Source of the DNA: Legionellaceae bacterium
GTDB taxonomy: Bacteria; Pseudomonadota; Gammaproteobacteria; Legionellales; Legionellaceae
Reading direction: 5' to 3'
NCBI GenBank assembly: GCA_947504795.1
Contig: CANNJG010000093.1
Span: 1-7,377, forward strand
DNA: 7,377 nucleotides
Shown one piece after another: positions 5,928 to 7,377 of the stretch (within the stretch, counting starts at the first letter, position 1; each line of letters opens with the position of its first letter). A program made the position numbers and the translations under genes. The notes under the pieces are model-generated. The model made no database searches, was not told the DNA's origin, and saw only the letters and a list, made by a program, of their open reading frames with translations.

Positions 5928-6686
5928 ATGTTCGTTATCACAGGCGGCGGGAGTGGGTTAGGTCAAGCCCTAGCGTTGGCTTTGGCACAGCGTCAATGCC
6001 AAGTGTTGATTGTTGGACGTCGCGAGCAAACTTTGCAAGAAACAGCACGACAGAATGCGAACATCACTTATTATTGTGCTGATGTGTCTGAAGAGGGTGG
6101 AAGACAGCGTTTAGCAAACCATCTTTTGGCACAACCCGATCTACAAGGCCTTATCCACAATGCGGGTATCATTGAGCCAATTATGCCCTTGCGTTCGCTT
6201 ACATTGGAAAATTGGCGCGCATGCATGCGTACTAATGTGGAGGCGCCGCTTTTCTTGACGCAACTACTATGGTCTAAATTATCTAAAGCAAGAGTGTTAC
6301 ATATCGGTTCGGGGGCGGCTTACCTTGCCATCACTGGTTGGGCTGCGTACTGTGTTTCCAAAGCTGGATTAGCGATGTTGACACGCTGTTGGCAGGCAGA
6401 ATACCCAACGTTGGCTGTCGCCTCGGTTATGCCAGGCATTGTCGACACGCCGATGCAAACATCGATCCGAGCGTCTGAGCATATGGCGCTTGATAAGCAT
6501 GAATTTTTTTGTCGCTTAAAAACCACACATCAGTTATTATCCGCGGCAACGGTGGCGTGCTTTTTAGAGTGGTTGTTATTGGATGCTGCACCAGAAATCT
6601 ATGGCTCTCAAGAATGGGATATTTATGACGCGCAACATCATTCGCAATGGCTGAAGCCCCCTCATGTGGTGCCGCAAATAACGTAG
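5928..6686 (+). CDS. SDR family NAD(P)-dependent oxidoreductase
   Basis: A cytosolic classical short-chain dehydrogenase/reductase of 252 residues, the usual length. The Rossmann nucleotide-binding motif TGGGSGLG is at 5-12, directly after the start, so there is no N-terminal extension. R31-R32 after the second strand (LIVGRRE) suggest NADPH preference. ADV (51-53) contacts adenine in this family, and HNAG is at 77-80. The catalytic tetrad is complete: Asn103 (RTNVEAP), Ser128 (HIGSGAA), Tyr141 and Lys145 (YCVSK). MPGIVDTPMQ (168-177) follows. The overall pattern is reminiscent of the sepiapterin/benzil reductase-like branch, but the substrate cannot be read from the sequence. GGAG at 5915-5918 lies 9 bases before the ATG. 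The OPT transporter gene starts 10 bases after its stop, so the two probably form an operon; a direct functional link is not shown. Confidence 0.92.
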   Translation: MFVITGGGSGLGQALALALAQRQCQVLIVGRREQTLQETARQNANITYYCADVSEEGGRQRLANHLLAQPDLQGLIHNAGIIEPIMPLRSLTLENWRACMRTNVEAPLFLTQLLWSKLSKARVLHIGSGAAYLAITGWAAYCVSKAGLAMLTRCWQAEYPTLAVASVMPGIVDTPMQTSIRASEHMALDKHEFFCRLKTTHQLLSAATVACFLEWLLLDAAPEIYGSQEWDIYDAQHHSQWLKPPHVVPQIT

Positions 6687-6696
6687 GGATAGGTCT

Positions 6697-7377
6697 ATGG
6701 TTACAGTTAGCGGGCAGAAACCGCTTATAGAATTAACGTGGCGTTGTATCGTATTAAGTATTATATTGACGTTGTTACTGGCGATGTCAAATGCCTATTT
6801 GGCGCTAAAACTAGGACTATTAACTTCTGCTTCTATTCCTGCCGCTATTATTTCCATGGGCGTATTACGCCTATTCAAAAATGCCAGCATTTTAGAACAT
6901 AATGCGGTGCAAACCGCTGCCTCAGCGGGCGAAGCAATTGCTGGGGGTATTGTTTATACGATTCCTGCGTTAATTATTATTGGGTATTGGCAGCATTTTG
7001 ATTATGTTACCAATGTATTGATTGCCCTGTCAGGCGGTATATTAGGTGTTTTATTTTCAATTCCGTTGCGACGTATTTTAGTGAATGACCCGCATTTGAG
7101 CTTTCCTGAAGGGAAAGCGATTGCTGCCGTTCTGATATCGTCTAATGAGCAAATTGGTCTGCTGGATATTGCGTATGGTGCGATGGTTGGTGCGCTTCTC
7201 GAATTGTCTCAAACAGGGCTAAAAGTGTTGGCATCGGGTTGGACCTGGTGGTTTAGTGTTAAACGATCGGTGATATGCATGGGCTTAGGATTTTCAGCAA
7301 CGATGGTTGGTGCTGGTTACCTGGTTGGATTTGATATGGCTTGCAGTATTGGTATGGGTGCTCTGATTGCTTGGTTA
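6697..7377 (+). CDS. OPT family oligopeptide transporter, N-terminal part (runs off the window)
   Basis: An inner-membrane transporter of the OPT (oligopeptide transporter) family, whose members import small peptides or metal chelates. The first 227 codons are present with no stop, so the gene continues beyond the window; full members usually exceed 500 residues. Family marks are NAYLALKLGLLTSASIPAAI (32-51), EHNAVQTAASAGEAIAGGI (67-85) with YTIPALI after it, and the conserved LSFPEGKAIAAVLIS (134-148). Several hydrophobic helices are visible, at about 17-36, 42-59, 81-97, 104-122, 157-175 and 190-212. The start ATG 6697 has AGGGA (6685-6689) seven bases upstream, overlapping the stop codon of the SDR gene, which indicates coupling to it. 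The substrate (peptide or metal complex) cannot be decided from this fragment. Confidence 0.9.
   Translation, partial: MVTVSGQKPLIELTWRCIVLSIILTLLLAMSNAYLALKLGLLTSASIPAAIISMGVLRLFKNASILEHNAVQTAASAGEAIAGGIVYTIPALIIIGYWQHFDYVTNVLIALSGGILGVLFSIPLRRILVNDPHLSFPEGKAIAAVLISSNEQIGLLDIAYGAMVGALLELSQTGLKVLASGWTWWFSVKRSVICMGLGFSATMVGAGYLVGFDMACSIGMGALIAWL

Noticed and set aside
1..7377. Mobile elements, CRISPR arrays, toxin-antitoxin pairs or defence genes
   Set aside because: No transposase, integrase, spaced direct repeats or small toxin-like gene pair was seen; the coding genes all belong to housekeeping, envelope or transport families.

Overview
The window looks like a chromosomal segment of an intracellular-type gammaproteobacterium of the order Legionellales (Legionella/Coxiella relatives). 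The evidence is the moderate-to-low GC content, the typical gammaproteobacterial genes tolC and ettA, and two families best known from this order: a DotI/IcmL-like periplasmic protein and an L,D-transpeptidase lipoprotein resembling the Legionella EnhA (enhanced entry) proteins. The species cannot be fixed from the sequence alone. I see no rRNA, tRNA, insertion sequence, integrase, CRISPR array or phage gene, so this reads as vertically inherited core and lineage-specific DNA.

Layout. Bases 1-132 hold no convincing gene, only a weak hairpin beyond the end of tolC. On the minus strand, a protein-L-isoaspartate methyltransferase-like gene (2333 to 1680) is followed after 8 bases by tolC (1671 to 133), whose ribosome binding site overlaps the upstream stop codon: a two-gene operon. 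Back to back with it, the plus strand carries ettA (2437-4110) and, 4 bases later, an L,D-transpeptidase lipoprotein gene (4115-4741), also a likely operon. The roughly 100-base divergent region between them contains two opposed extended -10 promoters around a 12-base palindrome. The L,D-transpeptidase gene converges on a minus-strand gene (5689 to 4787) for a secreted DotI/IcmL-family protein with a very Lys/Ser-rich linker; a G/C-rich hairpin lies between the two stop codons. A 229-base intergenic region precedes the last unit on the plus strand: a short-chain dehydrogenase (5928-6686) followed after 10 bases by the 5' part of an OPT-family transporter gene (6697 to the window edge).

How the genes fit together. 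TolC is an outer-membrane export channel, the L,D-transpeptidase modifies peptidoglycan or anchors proteins to it, and the IcmL-like protein is periplasmic, so much of the window concerns the cell envelope. EttA is a ribosome-bound ABC-F factor tuning translation to energy state. The SDR-OPT pair is probably metabolic and uptake-related. No complete new multi-gene system is evident. The most noteworthy item is the stand-alone IcmL-like protein: it has the periplasmic domain of a type IVB secretion component but a cleavable signal peptide in place of a membrane anchor, a highly charged linker, and coding-strand poly-A tracts.
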